This document shows, piece after piece, positions 16,329-23,190 of a stretch of 24,332 nucleotides of DNA. The notes under the pieces are model-generated. The model was given only the letters and a program-made list of their open reading frames with translations, was not told where the DNA came from and searched no databases. The DNA is from a virus. A program made the translations under genes and the position numbers. Where the stretch lies: IMG/VR virus record IMGVR_UViG_3300020421_000136, positions 1 through 24,332 of that record; one strand, 5' to 3'. Numbering within the stretch: the stretch's first letter is position 1; every line of letters begins with the position of its first letter.

Positions 16329-18445
16329 TATTCAGTACCTCCTGTTTTGTCTAAGTTTTTAAGGGCTTCGACGGCCATCTTGGACGCCGCGGCTGTGTCA
16401 CTTTGTTCCTTACGCATATCGTTTGTCAACGCTGACAATCTTTCACGTAAATTAAGTTCCTCACGTTTAGTTTGCAGTTTACTCTGTAACTCTACAATCT
16501 TCAACTGTGGCTCGCTTTCTATTTGATCTACTTTAGCAACATTTACAGCTGCCTGGGTTTGTAAGTTAGCAACCTCTGCTTCTAGCTTAGCAATCTCAAG
16601 CTGCGTGCTTCTGATCTGTGCTTCCATTTGGAACTTCTGCATTTGCACTTGTTGTTCTGATGGAGGACCAGTGCCTTGTATTTTTCTAATTCTATCGGCT
16701 ATATCTGCCTTACGTGACAAGTGTGAGTACTCAACAATCATATCGTCGGGTATTGGCACTCCAACTTGACGTAAAGATATGGCTTCAGCAAACTGCATCT
16801 CATCGAAGTTATCTCTAGCGGGTGCGCTTGATACTACCACATCATACTCACCGAGTTGTAAGTCATTAATAACTAAACCTTCGGGTGTCATTTGATTTAC
16901 ACGTAACGGTACTCTAGGTTTATACGGATCCTCTTCATCTGTTATTTGTATAACCCGTTCTTCTGTATAAAAACCTTGCACTAAATGTAAAATTGACTCA
17001 GCTAAGTATTGTCTAGTCTTAGATAAATTAGTCAAAGGCACTTGCAATAGCATAGATCCTCTGTTTTGTTTAGCTTGTATAGCTACTCCAGATACTTCTG
17101 CGCTATCTTGACCTAACATAGCATCGGTAATACCACTTATTTGTTTAATGTTTGCCGCAGCTTTTTGGCCCAATCTATCTAAGCCAGTAGGTATTTGATT
17201 AGGTGGTATTTTTGCTGGGGGTGTAGAACCACGATTAAACTCTAGTACTAACCCAGTTTCTGCTCCATGTTCTTCTAAGTCGTCTGCAGTCATACCTGCA
17301 AGAGAACCATTCTCTACGATCCAACCACTGTTTGCAGTTGTGTTTACTATATGTAGTTCTTGAGAAGTGATCTTGTTGAGTTGTTCTTGTGGGGATAATA
17401 AGTTTCGTACCATACCGAATGGTTTACCGCGTCTAAAGTACGGAAAGTAAGGGACAATAGTAAAATTTCTGTAGGGGGACCAGTCGTCAAATAGTACAAC
17501 TGTGTCAGCTGTTACAGTCCAACGTACTTTTCTAACTGTTTTATTTAAAATATCTAAACCGAAAGTATCAGCAAAATTTTCCCTTTTCTTCTTTGACCAA
17601 TTATAAGGAACTTCCCGCATGTCACCTGTAACAGGATCTAAATAAAACATGCAATCTTTAAGTCTGTAATATTGTCTTTCTATAACCCTTATCGACCTAA
17701 GCATACGTGCGTTTTCAGGATCTGTTGGATATTGTTGTCCGTAATTATACTCTTCGGTGTCTCCATACCTTTCTTCTTCAAACTCCATAGAGTCTGCGCC
17801 CAAAGTTGTACCTGTCTCTGCTAGCATTCTTAATTTATCAGCTTGTTCTTGCCCATATATTTCTTCTATCTCATCAATGCTCATCCACTTAGTTTCAAAT
17901 ATCTCATTCCAAGTTCTTGGGTCGTAATGTTTTGCATCTGGATCTATAAGAATATCCAATGGGTCTTTAGCTTCGATTCTTACTTCGCCCATAACGTGAT
18001 CAGAAAAATCTATTCGCACATCAAAGTAACCTCTGTCTTGGATCAACCCATCAGAGAACACTTGGTTCTCTATCCAATCTAACTTATTGTTGTCTGCTAT
18101 CTGTTGGTAAACTTTTGTTAGAACGTCAGCAACATCTTGGTTGCCCCCGCCCCTAGGTTTAAATTGTATGTCTGCTTTTTTCGTGCTTTGTTCTCCAAGC
18201 ACAGCATTAATTGTAGGAAGAATAGTGTTTATAGTTAGAGCAGGTCTGCCCTGATCATCGAGTTCTTGCATATCAAACTCATCCCATTGATCGCCGCGAT
18301 AATACATATCGCATTTTTTAGCCATCTGTATATAGTCTTCGTGGCCATTGTCACGTGCACGCGAATAAGCATTCCATTGGTTTTTTGCTAAGGTAAGTTC
18401 TTCCCCTTTGTTCAGGTTTTTCTTTATCTTTTTTCTGTATGCCAT
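16328..18445 (-). CDS. Portal protein, P22-like
   Basis: The 705-residue protein matches the P22-type portal pattern: GRPALTINTILPTINAVLG (about 66-84), a middle region with DPLDILIDPDAKHYDPRTWN, then PYFPYFRRGKPFGMVRNLL, and GQDSAEVSGVAIQAKQNRGS. About residues 600-690 form a long charged coiled coil rich in Gln, Glu and Lys, comparable to the barrel helix of P22 portals that projects into the capsid. A dodecameric portal forms the DNA entry gate and binds the terminase. It starts one base after the terminase stop and ends overlapping the scaffold-like start. The ribosome site is weak, suggesting coupling to terminase translation. Confidence 0.92.
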   Translation of the reverse strand: MAYRKKIKKNLNKGEELTLAKNQWNAYSRARDNGHEDYIQMAKKCDMYYRGDQWDEFDMQELDDQGRPALTINTILPTINAVLGEQSTKKADIQFKPRGGGNQDVADVLTKVYQQIADNNKLDWIENQVFSDGLIQDRGYFDVRIDFSDHVMGEVRIEAKDPLDILIDPDAKHYDPRTWNEIFETKWMSIDEIEEIYGQEQADKLRMLAETGTTLGADSMEFEEERYGDTEEYNYGQQYPTDPENARMLRSIRVIERQYYRLKDCMFYLDPVTGDMREVPYNWSKKKRENFADTFGLDILNKTVRKVRWTVTADTVVLFDDWSPYRNFTIVPYFPYFRRGKPFGMVRNLLSPQEQLNKITSQELHIVNTTANSGWIVENGSLAGMTADDLEEHGAETGLVLEFNRGSTPPAKIPPNQIPTGLDRLGQKAAANIKQISGITDAMLGQDSAEVSGVAIQAKQNRGSMLLQVPLTNLSKTRQYLAESILHLVQGFYTEERVIQITDEEDPYKPRVPLRVNQMTPEGLVINDLQLGEYDVVVSSAPARDNFDEMQFAEAISLRQVGVPIPDDMIVEYSHLSRKADIADRIRKIQGTGPPSEQQVQMQKFQMEAQIRSTQLEIAKLEAEVANLQTQAAVNVAKVDQIESEPQLKIVELQSKLQTKREELNLRERLSALTNDMRKEQSDTAAASKMAVEALKNLDKTGGTE

Positions 18446-18446
18446 A

Positions 18447-20090
18447 CTATGCGCTCATTGCGGACTTTTTCTTCGGTCCTTTTGCTATATATCTTAACCT
18501 ATCGCGCCACGAAGGTACATGCTCTGGCGCTTCATAAAAAGTTGCGTACTCACTCATCATTAAACCAACCCAAGCCAAGGCATCAACTTGGTCGTCGTGC
18601 ACGCCGTTAGGAAAACGTAAAAGCTCAGCCACGAGTGGGCCCGTCCAAACTGCGTTCTCTGGAAAAAATACTCTTCCCTGTTGCATCCGACCTTGGATAG
18701 CTCTAGCCCTTGCTTCTTTGTCACGCCTACCTACTTTTAAATCTTTAAAATACGCGGAATGTAATCCACGCTCTGAAACCCGTTTCTGTAAGAAAGGCCC
18801 AATAGCCATTTCTATATGTCCCTTCTCTATACCTATAACTCCAGGACGCCATTGCTCATAAAAATCTAGAATTTTTTCTACTAACTCAAAACCGTCATAC
18901 CTGCCGCGGATAACATCGACCACGAACATATTATCGTACTCGTCGATCCCAACAGTCATACCCACTGAGTAGTCATTCCGATCCCTTTGTCCAATCGCCA
19001 AATCCCAAGCGGTATAATATCGAAGTCTATCATAGTCTAAGTCGGGTGGGTCATAATATTGAATCATGTCGCGGGTAAAATAATCCCCTTCATCTGACAC
19101 TGGGTTTTGTTGATACAGAGCCGTCCAGTCTCTGGGCCCGATTGCTTTTTGTATTTTTTCTAAAGATTCTATCGTGTAACGTTCGGGATGCAGCGGCTCG
19201 CCTTCTTTTCTAAACTCTTCGTCTTCTTCAGCTAGCGCAGGGTACTTAACTACTTCCCAATCATCGGCGCCGTTCTCACTGGCCATTAATAGTCTGCCCG
19301 CTAAATCATCATCGTGCCATCTAGTTAAAATAACTAAGATACCCCCACCTGGCGCTAGACGAGTATAAGCTGTTGAGGTATACCAGTCCCAGGTCGCTTC
19401 GCGGTTGTTTTCAGATTCTGCATCCTCTCTGTTTTTTATCGGGTCATCAATTAATAATATGTGCGCACCTTTACCGGTGATACCACCACCGACACCAGCT
19501 GCAACATACCCACCGGCCTGGGTTGTTTGCCAGGACTCTACTGACTGAGAATCTTTGTCCAATCTTGTTTCTTCGAAAACTTTTTTATAGCCCGGCTCTC
19601 TTAGAACTTGTCTAACTTTTCTTGAGAAGCTCATAGCCAAAGATCCAGAGTAGGAACAACTTATAAACTCATGGTCTGGGTTGCGTCCAAGATGCCAAGC
19701 AGGAAAAGCGATACTAGCTAAAGTAGATTTGCCATGCCGCGGGGGCATAAACAACATCAGTCGGGGGGATTCTTTATTAGCTACATCTTGACTAAACTTC
19801 TCTAGCCTTTTACAGATATCTTTATGTACCCAACCTGCTTGGTAATCGGCATTAAACTTTTCTACAAAAGGCAACATGCGTTTTCGCGCTAGTATTCTCT
19901 TCGCGAGCTCTTGCTCGGCCCGTAATTGTGCTGTTTGCGCTGCTTTTTGTTCTTTGTTCTGTTTTTTTGGTTGAGGAAGCTGTTCTGCTTCGTCGGCAGC
20001 ACAATACACGCATAAACCTTTAGGTAATACGAGATTTTCTGCTAAAAGCTTCTTACACTTATAGCATTCTAGCTTTGGAAGGTTTGTCAC
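18447..20090 (-). CDS. Terminase large subunit with N-terminal zinc ribbon
   Basis: Residues 116-123 are PPRHGKST (Walker A), 210-217 HILLIDDP (Walker B) and 256-262 TRWHDDD (coupling motif). The nuclease part has Asp363 in AWDLAIG, Glu422 in GIEKGH and HDDQVDALAW at 498-507. It powers DNA packaging and cuts the concatemer at the portal. The N-terminus carries two CxxC pairs (Cys9/Cys12 and Cys27/Cys30), a zinc-ribbon-like addition before the ATPase. The start is GTG at 20090. It is kept because it includes the zinc ribbon, although no good ribosome site is visible; it lies two bases after the stop of a tiny basic gene, so coupling is likely. Length (547) is normal. Confidence 0.93.
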   Translation of the reverse strand: MTNLPKLECYKCKKLLAENLVLPKGLCVYCAADEAEQLPQPKKQNKEQKAAQTAQLRAEQELAKRILARKRMLPFVEKFNADYQAGWVHKDICKRLEKFSQDVANKESPRLMLFMPPRHGKSTLASIAFPAWHLGRNPDHEFISCSYSGSLAMSFSRKVRQVLREPGYKKVFEETRLDKDSQSVESWQTTQAGGYVAAGVGGGITGKGAHILLIDDPIKNREDAESENNREATWDWYTSTAYTRLAPGGGILVILTRWHDDDLAGRLLMASENGADDWEVVKYPALAEEDEEFRKEGEPLHPERYTIESLEKIQKAIGPRDWTALYQQNPVSDEGDYFTRDMIQYYDPPDLDYDRLRYYTAWDLAIGQRDRNDYSVGMTVGIDEYDNMFVVDVIRGRYDGFELVEKILDFYEQWRPGVIGIEKGHIEMAIGPFLQKRVSERGLHSAYFKDLKVGRRDKEARARAIQGRMQQGRVFFPENAVWTGPLVAELLRFPNGVHDDQVDALAWVGLMMSEYATFYEAPEHVPSWRDRLRYIAKGPKKKSAMSA

Positions 20091-20092
20091 GC

Positions 20093-20197
20093 TTAATAGC
20101 TATAAACTCTTTTCTTTTTAGTCGTTTTTTTCTTCTTCATAGCCGGTTTTTTAGCTTTTTTTACCGACTTTTTAGGGTATCCTTTACCGTAGCCCAT
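20093..20197 (-). CDS. Tiny Lys-rich protein, 34 residues
   Basis: The frame MGYGKGYPKKSV... ends at TAA two bases before the terminase start. It has a very good ribosome site (AGGAG, six bases before the ATG at 20197). Fifteen of 34 residues are Lys or Arg, with runs of four and three Lys and an aromatic tail (VYSY). Likely a nucleic-acid-binding tail-like peptide. No family is recognised. It may also serve to couple translation into the terminase gene. Confidence 0.65.
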   Translation of the reverse strand: MGYGKGYPKKSVKKAKKPAMKKKKTTKKKRVYSY

Positions 20198-20212
20198 AGT
20201 TTTCTCCTTTTT

Positions 20213-20497
20213 TTAACATTTCCAACGTCTTCTGGCCTGTCTTAGCCTAGAATTTGGGTTTTTAGCTGCTTTTGGGAACTTTTTCATCTGTCCTGCGCTT
20301 CTAGCGCAGTAAGATTTACGTCTTTTAGCTGCTTTTGATCCTTTTTTAACTTTTCCTGTTACTGCTGTCTTTAATTTTGACCCAGGATTCTTTCTTCGGT
20401 AGGCTGCTACGCCTGCTCTAGTCATACCGGCGCCAGACTTTGTAGAACGGAAGTTCTTTTTATTCCGTTTAGGCATGTTATCTCTTTTTCTTGGCAC
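20213..20497 (-). CDS. Basic small protein, DUF6321-like, 94 residues
   Basis: The region GAGMTRAGVAAYRRKNPGSK, then KTAVTGKVKKGSKAAKRRKS, then YCARSAGQMKKFP and a C-terminal RRWKC match what I recall of the DUF6321 family, a compact basic domain found in marine phages and large algal viruses. Function is unknown; the charge suggests DNA or RNA binding. The GTG at 20497 was chosen over the ATG at 20476 because AGGAGG lies four bases before it; the spacing is short. It overlaps the end of the previous gene by 20 bases. Confidence 0.78.
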   Translation of the reverse strand: MPRKRDNMPKRNKKNFRSTKSGAGMTRAGVAAYRRKNPGSKLKTAVTGKVKKGSKAAKRRKSYCARSAGQMKKFPKAAKNPNSRLRQARRRWKC

Positions 20498-20798
20498 GGG
20501 TCCTCCTTTTTACTGCAGGTTTTCTTTTCCTAACTATAGTTTTTACGTTGCGTGGTTTTCCCCCTGGGTTGCCCGCTGCACGTTTTCTTTTAACTGCGCT
20601 TTTTCTCTGAGCCGCAGTCATTGAATTAGCTTTTGATCTTGGAACGCATTTTGGGTATTTGCGTTTACCTTTACCTTTAGCGGATTTTCTACCGCAAGCT
20701 TGGTATTTGCCTTTCTTCTTTGGAGCACCGATATCTACCCAATCGCCTTTTGGTCCTTTACCGAACCACGCGGTTAGGCCACCAGTAGGCTTAGCCAT
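20478..20798 (-). CDS. Basic small protein with GGLTAWF and Cys pair, 106 residues
   Basis: The N-terminus MAKPTGGLTAWFGKGPKGDW, followed by VDIGAPKKKGKYQACGRKSA and KYPKCVPRSKA, forms a short conserved-looking module with two Cys (in ACGRK and PKCVP). From about residue 55 it becomes a Lys/Arg tail ending RTRAKKKR. I recall similar modules in marine phages and algal viruses but cannot name the family safely. A DNA-binding role is suggested by charge only. The start overlaps the upstream stop by one base (TAATG). Confidence 0.75.
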   Translation of the reverse strand: MAKPTGGLTAWFGKGPKGDWVDIGAPKKKGKYQACGRKSAKGKGKRKYPKCVPRSKANSMTAAQRKSAVKRKRAAGNPGGKPRNVKTIVRKRKPAVKRRTRAKKKR

Positions 20799-20983
20799 TA
20801 TCTATATCCACCGCCACGCTTTTTATATGTTCTTACTAACCAACCATTGGCATAGGCTGAAGGATAAACTTTAAACTTTCGTTTAGCTTCTGCTTTTACC
20901 CTAGAATATAAACTAGGGTTAGTAGGTGTTGCGCCTTTTTTCTTTGTGCTTTTTCGCTTAGTAGCTTTTCTTTTTACCGCCAC
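20798..20983 (-). CDS. Basic small protein, DUF5872-like, 61 residues
   Basis: A Lys/Arg leader (residues 1-17) precedes a conserved module: SLYSRVKAEAKRKFKVYPSA, then YANGWLVRTYKKRGGGYR. This matches my memory of the DUF5872 group shared by marine phages and large DNA viruses of algae; function unknown. Start is GTG at 20983 with AGAGG six bases upstream inside the end of the previous small gene (26-base overlap). Complete despite its small size. Confidence 0.78.
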   Translation of the reverse strand: MAVKRKATKRKSTKKKGATPTNPSLYSRVKAEAKRKFKVYPSAYANGWLVRTYKKRGGGYR

Positions 20984-21065
20984 GATAACCTCTCTTAGTT
21001 GTGCCTTTAGATTTCTTTTTATTAGCCATCTTCATTTTCTTTGGCTTTTGATTTATACAATGCAT
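20958..21065 (-). CDS. Tiny basic protein, 35 residues
   Basis: The frame MHCINQKPKKMKMANKKKSK continues to GGKKKSY. It starts at the ATG that overlaps the stop of the upstream gene (TAATG), with GGGG eight bases before it. Two later in-frame ATG codons (21035, 21029) are alternatives giving 25 or 23 residues. Its end contains the ribosome site for the next gene. The composition fits its neighbours; family unknown. Confidence 0.55.
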   Translation of the reverse strand: MHCINQKPKKMKMANKKKSKGTTKRGYRGGKKKSY

Positions 21066-21295
21066 TAGTTTTTCCCCTTTTTCTTTTTAATGTAAGTTTT
21101 ACCCTGTTCAGGCGATGGTGTCTTTGGGTTTACTCCCATCATCTTTCTAATAATCTTATCAGATATCCCTGCCGCATCTATTAGTTTTGGTGGGTAAGGT
21201 TTTAATTGATGGTCAATAACATCATAAACTTCGTCTACGGTTTGTACTTTTATTTTTCCAGGTTTGCCTTTGCCTTTGGGTTCACGGGTTCCCAT
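21065..21295 (-). CDS. Small protein with basic ends, 76 residues
   Basis: A Lys/Gly-rich start (GTREPKGKGKPGKIK) and end (TYIKKKKGKN) flank a balanced core of about 45 residues (VDEVYDVIDHQLKPYPPKLI, then DAAGISDKIIRKMMGV), which looks like two or three helices. Unlike its neighbours it could fold on its own. Start and stop both overlap adjacent genes through TAATG. Function unknown; it lies in the block between the two terminase genes. Confidence 0.7.
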   Translation of the reverse strand: MGTREPKGKGKPGKIKVQTVDEVYDVIDHQLKPYPPKLIDAAGISDKIIRKMMGVNPKTPSPEQGKTYIKKKKGKN

Positions 21296-21423
21296 TATTT
21301 TTTGCCTTTCTTAGCTAGTATTTTTTTCTGAAGAAATTTTGGCAAAGTCTTTTGAGCAGACGTTAGTTTACTTTTCTTCATTTTCTTTTTAGTAACTTTC
21401 GCTTGTTGTGCATATTTAGTCAT
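21295..21423 (-). CDS. Tiny Lys-rich protein, 42 residues
   Basis: The frame MTKYAQQAKVTKKKMKKSKL runs to LAKKGKK. It has an excellent ribosome site (AAGGAG, then ATAACA, then the ATG at 21423) and overlaps the small terminase by eight bases. Sixteen of 42 residues are Lys. An Ala/Gln/Leu spacer separates the Lys clusters, giving an amphipathic helix look. Probably DNA- or RNA-binding; no family recognised. Confidence 0.65.
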   Translation of the reverse strand: MTKYAQQAKVTKKKMKKSKLTSAQKTLPKFLQKKILAKKGKK

Positions 21424-21934
21424 TGTTATCTCCTTTTGGTTCTAAGTATGAAGTGTCTACGCCAGCTAGTTTTAAAAGCTCGGCATCCGGCAACCGTTCT
21501 AGTTGTTGGATCTTGTCTACATTTATATTGACCTGGGTCGCTTGTTCAGGAGCGAATAACCCATGTAGTTTACATAAGGAGTCGACCACGTTTTTTTCTT
21601 CTGTGGCGGTGGCCGATTTTCGGTGGGCCTCAAGATACATGGTGGTGGCCGTGTTTCGATCGAACCTGACCTCTTCGCGCATCTCTTCTCTTAGATACCC
21701 AATCGCTTGTTCTATTTTTGGTTTTTTAAAAACCTCGTACACATGATCCATGTTGCGGTAGCCTGCCGCCCGTCCAGCTGCAGCTTTACTTAGTCCTCTC
21801 AAATGAAACAAAACTAGCCTCTCTTCTTGTACAGAAAGCTCGGACAATTTAACTCCGGCATATGGGTAATGTGACTGAAGTTCAATTCTGTCTTCTTCAG
21901 TTACTTGCATTTCTTGATTTGCTACAAGGCTCAT
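21416..21934 (-). CDS. Terminase small subunit
   Basis: Residues 46-75 (RGLSKAAAGRAAGYRNMDHV then YEVFKKPKIEQA) form the helix-turn-helix typical of small terminases, with the signature run 'aaGY...v..v...p.i..ai..lre'. After it come an acidic helix and a C-terminal segment with INVDKIQQLERLPD, which often contacts the large subunit. It recognises the packaging site and regulates the motor. It is the first gene of the leftward block; the large subunit lies seven small genes further on. No strong ribosome site precedes the ATG at 21934; a four-codon frame (ATG at 21945) overlaps it and could couple. Confidence 0.85.
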   Translation of the reverse strand: MSLVANQEMQVTEEDRIELQSHYPYAGVKLSELSVQEERLVLFHLRGLSKAAAGRAAGYRNMDHVYEVFKKPKIEQAIGYLREEMREEVRFDRNTATTMYLEAHRKSATATEEKNVVDSLCKLHGLFAPEQATQVNINVDKIQQLERLPDAELLKLAGVDTSYLEPKGDNND

Positions 21935-22022
21935 ATCGTAAGCATATCTTATTTGTAGATGACTTGTAAATTTTTGCGTGAAAATTTTTTTTGAAAAATG
22001 TTTTCTATACCGCGTTCACATT

Positions 22023-22058
22023 CCCCACTCCCCGTGCCAGCGACCCACCCCCGACCCC
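22023..22058 (-). other. G-run cluster on the minus strand
   Basis: On the minus strand the runs are GGGG, GGGGG, GGG, GGGG and GGGG, with gaps of 2, 1, 10 and 3 bases. The 10-base gap makes it an imperfect quadruplex candidate. It is strikingly GC-rich in an AT-leaning genome and lies about 90 bases before the small terminase start. A packaging site or a transcription-pausing structure are both possible. Confidence 0.35.
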
Positions 22059-22135
22059 GATTCGTTTCTGTAACTACCTTTCTGTTTTCAGCGTTTGGAA
22101 CCTTGTTTCAGTTTTATAGCAGTGGCTCAAGGCAA

Positions 22136-22171
22136 AGGACAGACAAGCTGTCTCTTCCATATAGGTTTATG
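22136..22171 (+). promoter_or_regulatory. Covarying hairpin element, copy 1
   Basis: GACAG / CTGTC close the loop ACAAG (22138-22152), with a G-T pair outside. This is followed by CTTCCATATAGGTTTATG (22154-22171). The same loop and 3' block recur at 23480-23515, where the outer stem bases differ on both sides yet pair. It precedes the first rightward gene by about 50 bases. It may be a phage promoter with a hairpin, a put-like antitermination RNA or a leader element; which one cannot be decided from sequence. Confidence 0.6.
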
Positions 22172-22173
22172 AA

Positions 22174-22194
22174 GTGAGTAATAGGTTTACTCGC
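22174..22194 (+). other. Second hairpin in the leader of rightward unit 1
   Basis: GTGAGTAA and TTACTCGC pair over eight positions (one G-T) around the loop TAGGT. It starts three bases after the conserved block of copy 1 and ends 14 bases before the ribosome site of the first gene, so it would sit in the mRNA leader and could influence translation. Confidence 0.45.
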
Positions 22195-22219
22195 ATAACT
22201 AGCTAAATAGGAGATTATT

Positions 22220-22531
22220 ATGGCTAAACAAAAATATATCACTAGCTTCGATGTTGACACCATCACGGCTAATACTAAAAAAGATAGAGCGTTATCAGTG
22301 TCTAAAGCTGGCAACCTCAATCTGGACGCTAAAGTAGCGAACCCTACCTACGATAAGAAAGCAAAGGAAGGACCTGACATGTACGCGATGAAAAGCATCC
22401 GCGAATGTTTTGACTTCTTTATTCTTAAAGAGGACGGCTCAGTAGCGTTCAAACTCCAAGACCATATCACTCTATCTGGCGGAACAGCAGTTACAGCTTT
22501 CGCTAGAGAATGGTCAACGGAGAGCAAATAA
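22220..22531 (+). CDS. Unknown protein, first gene of rightward unit 1, 103 residues
   Basis: A good ribosome site (AGGAG, six bases before the ATG) supports the start. The protein begins MAKQKYITSFDVDTITANTK, with a polar first half and a more hydrophobic second half (IRECFDFFILKEDGSVAFKL, about 54-73). No motif, signal peptide or membrane span is recognised. It sits directly downstream of the hairpin element, so it should be strongly or early expressed if that element is a promoter. Its stop overlaps the next start through TAATG. Confidence 0.75.
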   Translation: MAKQKYITSFDVDTITANTKKDRALSVSKAGNLNLDAKVANPTYDKKAKEGPDMYAMKSIRECFDFFILKEDGSVAFKLQDHITLSGGTAVTAFAREWSTESK

Positions 22532-22827
22532 TGCAACTAGGATATTATCTTGGTCGCGTAGCAAGAGGGACGGCGAAAGCTGTCCTTCCAGTTACAAAGT
22601 GGGCGGCACAACAAGCAACCACATTTGCATCCGACTTCGGTCGCGGTATGGTCGAACAACCTACTATCATCAGCAACAACTATGATGAACATCGCGAAGA
22701 CACATCTGACTTCGAACAAGAGCTAGATCGTGTCGACGAAGAAATCAGACGGGAACTCCACGAGGAAGAACCTGTCCAACCAGAGCTACCAGGCATGAAT
22801 CCTGAACAACCAGCGAGGCAAGCATGA
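22531..22827 (+). CDS. Unknown small protein with acidic tail, 98 residues
   Basis: The ATG at 22531 is chosen because GGAG lies eight bases upstream and it overlaps the previous stop (TAATG); an ATG at 22510 would add seven residues without a ribosome site. The N-terminal 45 residues (GYYLGRVARGTAKAVLPVTK and on) look like an amphipathic helix. The rest is strongly acidic (DFEQELDRVDEEIRRELHEE) and Pro-rich at the end. It could be a small DNA-mimic-like or protein-binding factor, but nothing is recognised. Confidence 0.68.
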   Translation: MQLGYYLGRVARGTAKAVLPVTKWAAQQATTFASDFGRGMVEQPTIISNNYDEHREDTSDFEQELDRVDEEIRRELHEEEPVQPELPGMNPEQPARQA

Positions 22828-22889
22828 GTAGCCATTACATACCAGAGTCCATATGGGCTCTGGTTGAACATTGGAGAGCGCAATGTTAG
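22824..22889 (+). CDS. Candidate 21-residue peptide
   Basis: The frame MSSHYIPESIWALVEHWRAQ ends with Cys. Its ATG overlaps the previous stop (ATGA), and GAGG lies five bases upstream. The coding is continuous with the operon, and its end contains the ribosome site and start of the next gene, so it may exist mainly to couple translation. Too short to assign. Confidence 0.45.
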   Translation: MSSHYIPESIWALVEHWRAQC

Positions 22890-23020
22890 ACATATTCTTA
22901 GCTCTATTATCCATCTGGATATTCCTACTAATAACCAGCTTCATTTGGGGCGGTTATCAATTCATTAGGTTTATCAAATCTACTTCTCCGGTCAGTTCTG
23001 ACCATTTCAATTCTAACTAA
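22883..23020 (+). CDS. Small single-span membrane protein, 45 residues
   Basis: The ATG at 22883 has GGAG six bases upstream. Residues 2-22 (LDIFLALLSIWIFLLITSFI) form one strong membrane helix, followed by WGGYQFIRFIK and a polar tail. Small phage membrane proteins of this type act as holins, superinfection-exclusion factors or host-envelope modulators, but none can be named here. It is the last gene before the terminator at 23035, closing unit 1. Confidence 0.6.
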   Translation: MLDIFLALLSIWIFLLITSFIWGGYQFIRFIKSTSPVSSDHFNSN

Positions 23021-23034
23021 ACAGTTAGCCATCT

Positions 23035-23065
23035 GGGGCGCCTTCGGGCGTCCTATCTTTTTTTT
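23035..23065 (+). terminator. Strong intrinsic terminator ending rightward unit 1
   Basis: GGGCGCC and GGCGTCC (one G-T pair, an outer G-T possible) close a TTCG tetraloop. After ATC it is followed by eight T (23058-23065). It begins 15 bases after the last gene of the unit. This is a textbook Rho-independent terminator. Confidence 0.9.
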
Positions 23066-23112
23066 AACCAACTTATCCGCCCGCTTCGCGCCCGGAATCC
23101 ACCCGAGGAGAC

Positions 23113-23158
23113 TACTATCATACTATCACCCTACTATCATCACGAGTGCATACGAGTG
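23113..23158 (+). repeat. Short direct repeats TACTATCA x3 and ACGAGTG x2
   Basis: TACTATCA occurs at 23113, 23121 and 23132; ACGAGTG at 23142 and 23152 (10-base spacing). Iteron-like direct repeats can bind a replication or regulatory protein. Only the repeats are seen; the role is inference. Confidence 0.5.
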
Positions 23159-23190
23159 TGCCTGCATGCATATGCCACGCTTGACGATTG

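Larger units (their letters stand above)
21935..22219. promoter_or_regulatory. Divergent control region
   Basis: This 285-base gap separates the leftward virion block from the rightward units. It contains an AT-only inverted repeat (AAATTTT / AAAATTT, 21968-21987), a C-rich run (22023-22058), one TGGAACC (22096-22102), a hairpin element copy (22136-22171) and a second hairpin (22174-22194). No protein-coding frame with a ribosome site is seen. No canonical sigma70 pair is convincing in either direction. It should hold the leftward and rightward promoters and may hold the packaging site, because the small terminase gene borders it. Confidence 0.55.

Noticed and set aside
21968-21992. AT-only inverted repeat followed by T run as a rightward terminator
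   Set aside because: The stem has no G-C pair, and no rightward gene ends nearby, so a terminator call is not supported.
22095-22123. Sigma70 promoter TTGGAA with TATAGC before rightward unit 1
   Set aside because: The spacing is about 14 bases, too short, and the hexamers are weak.
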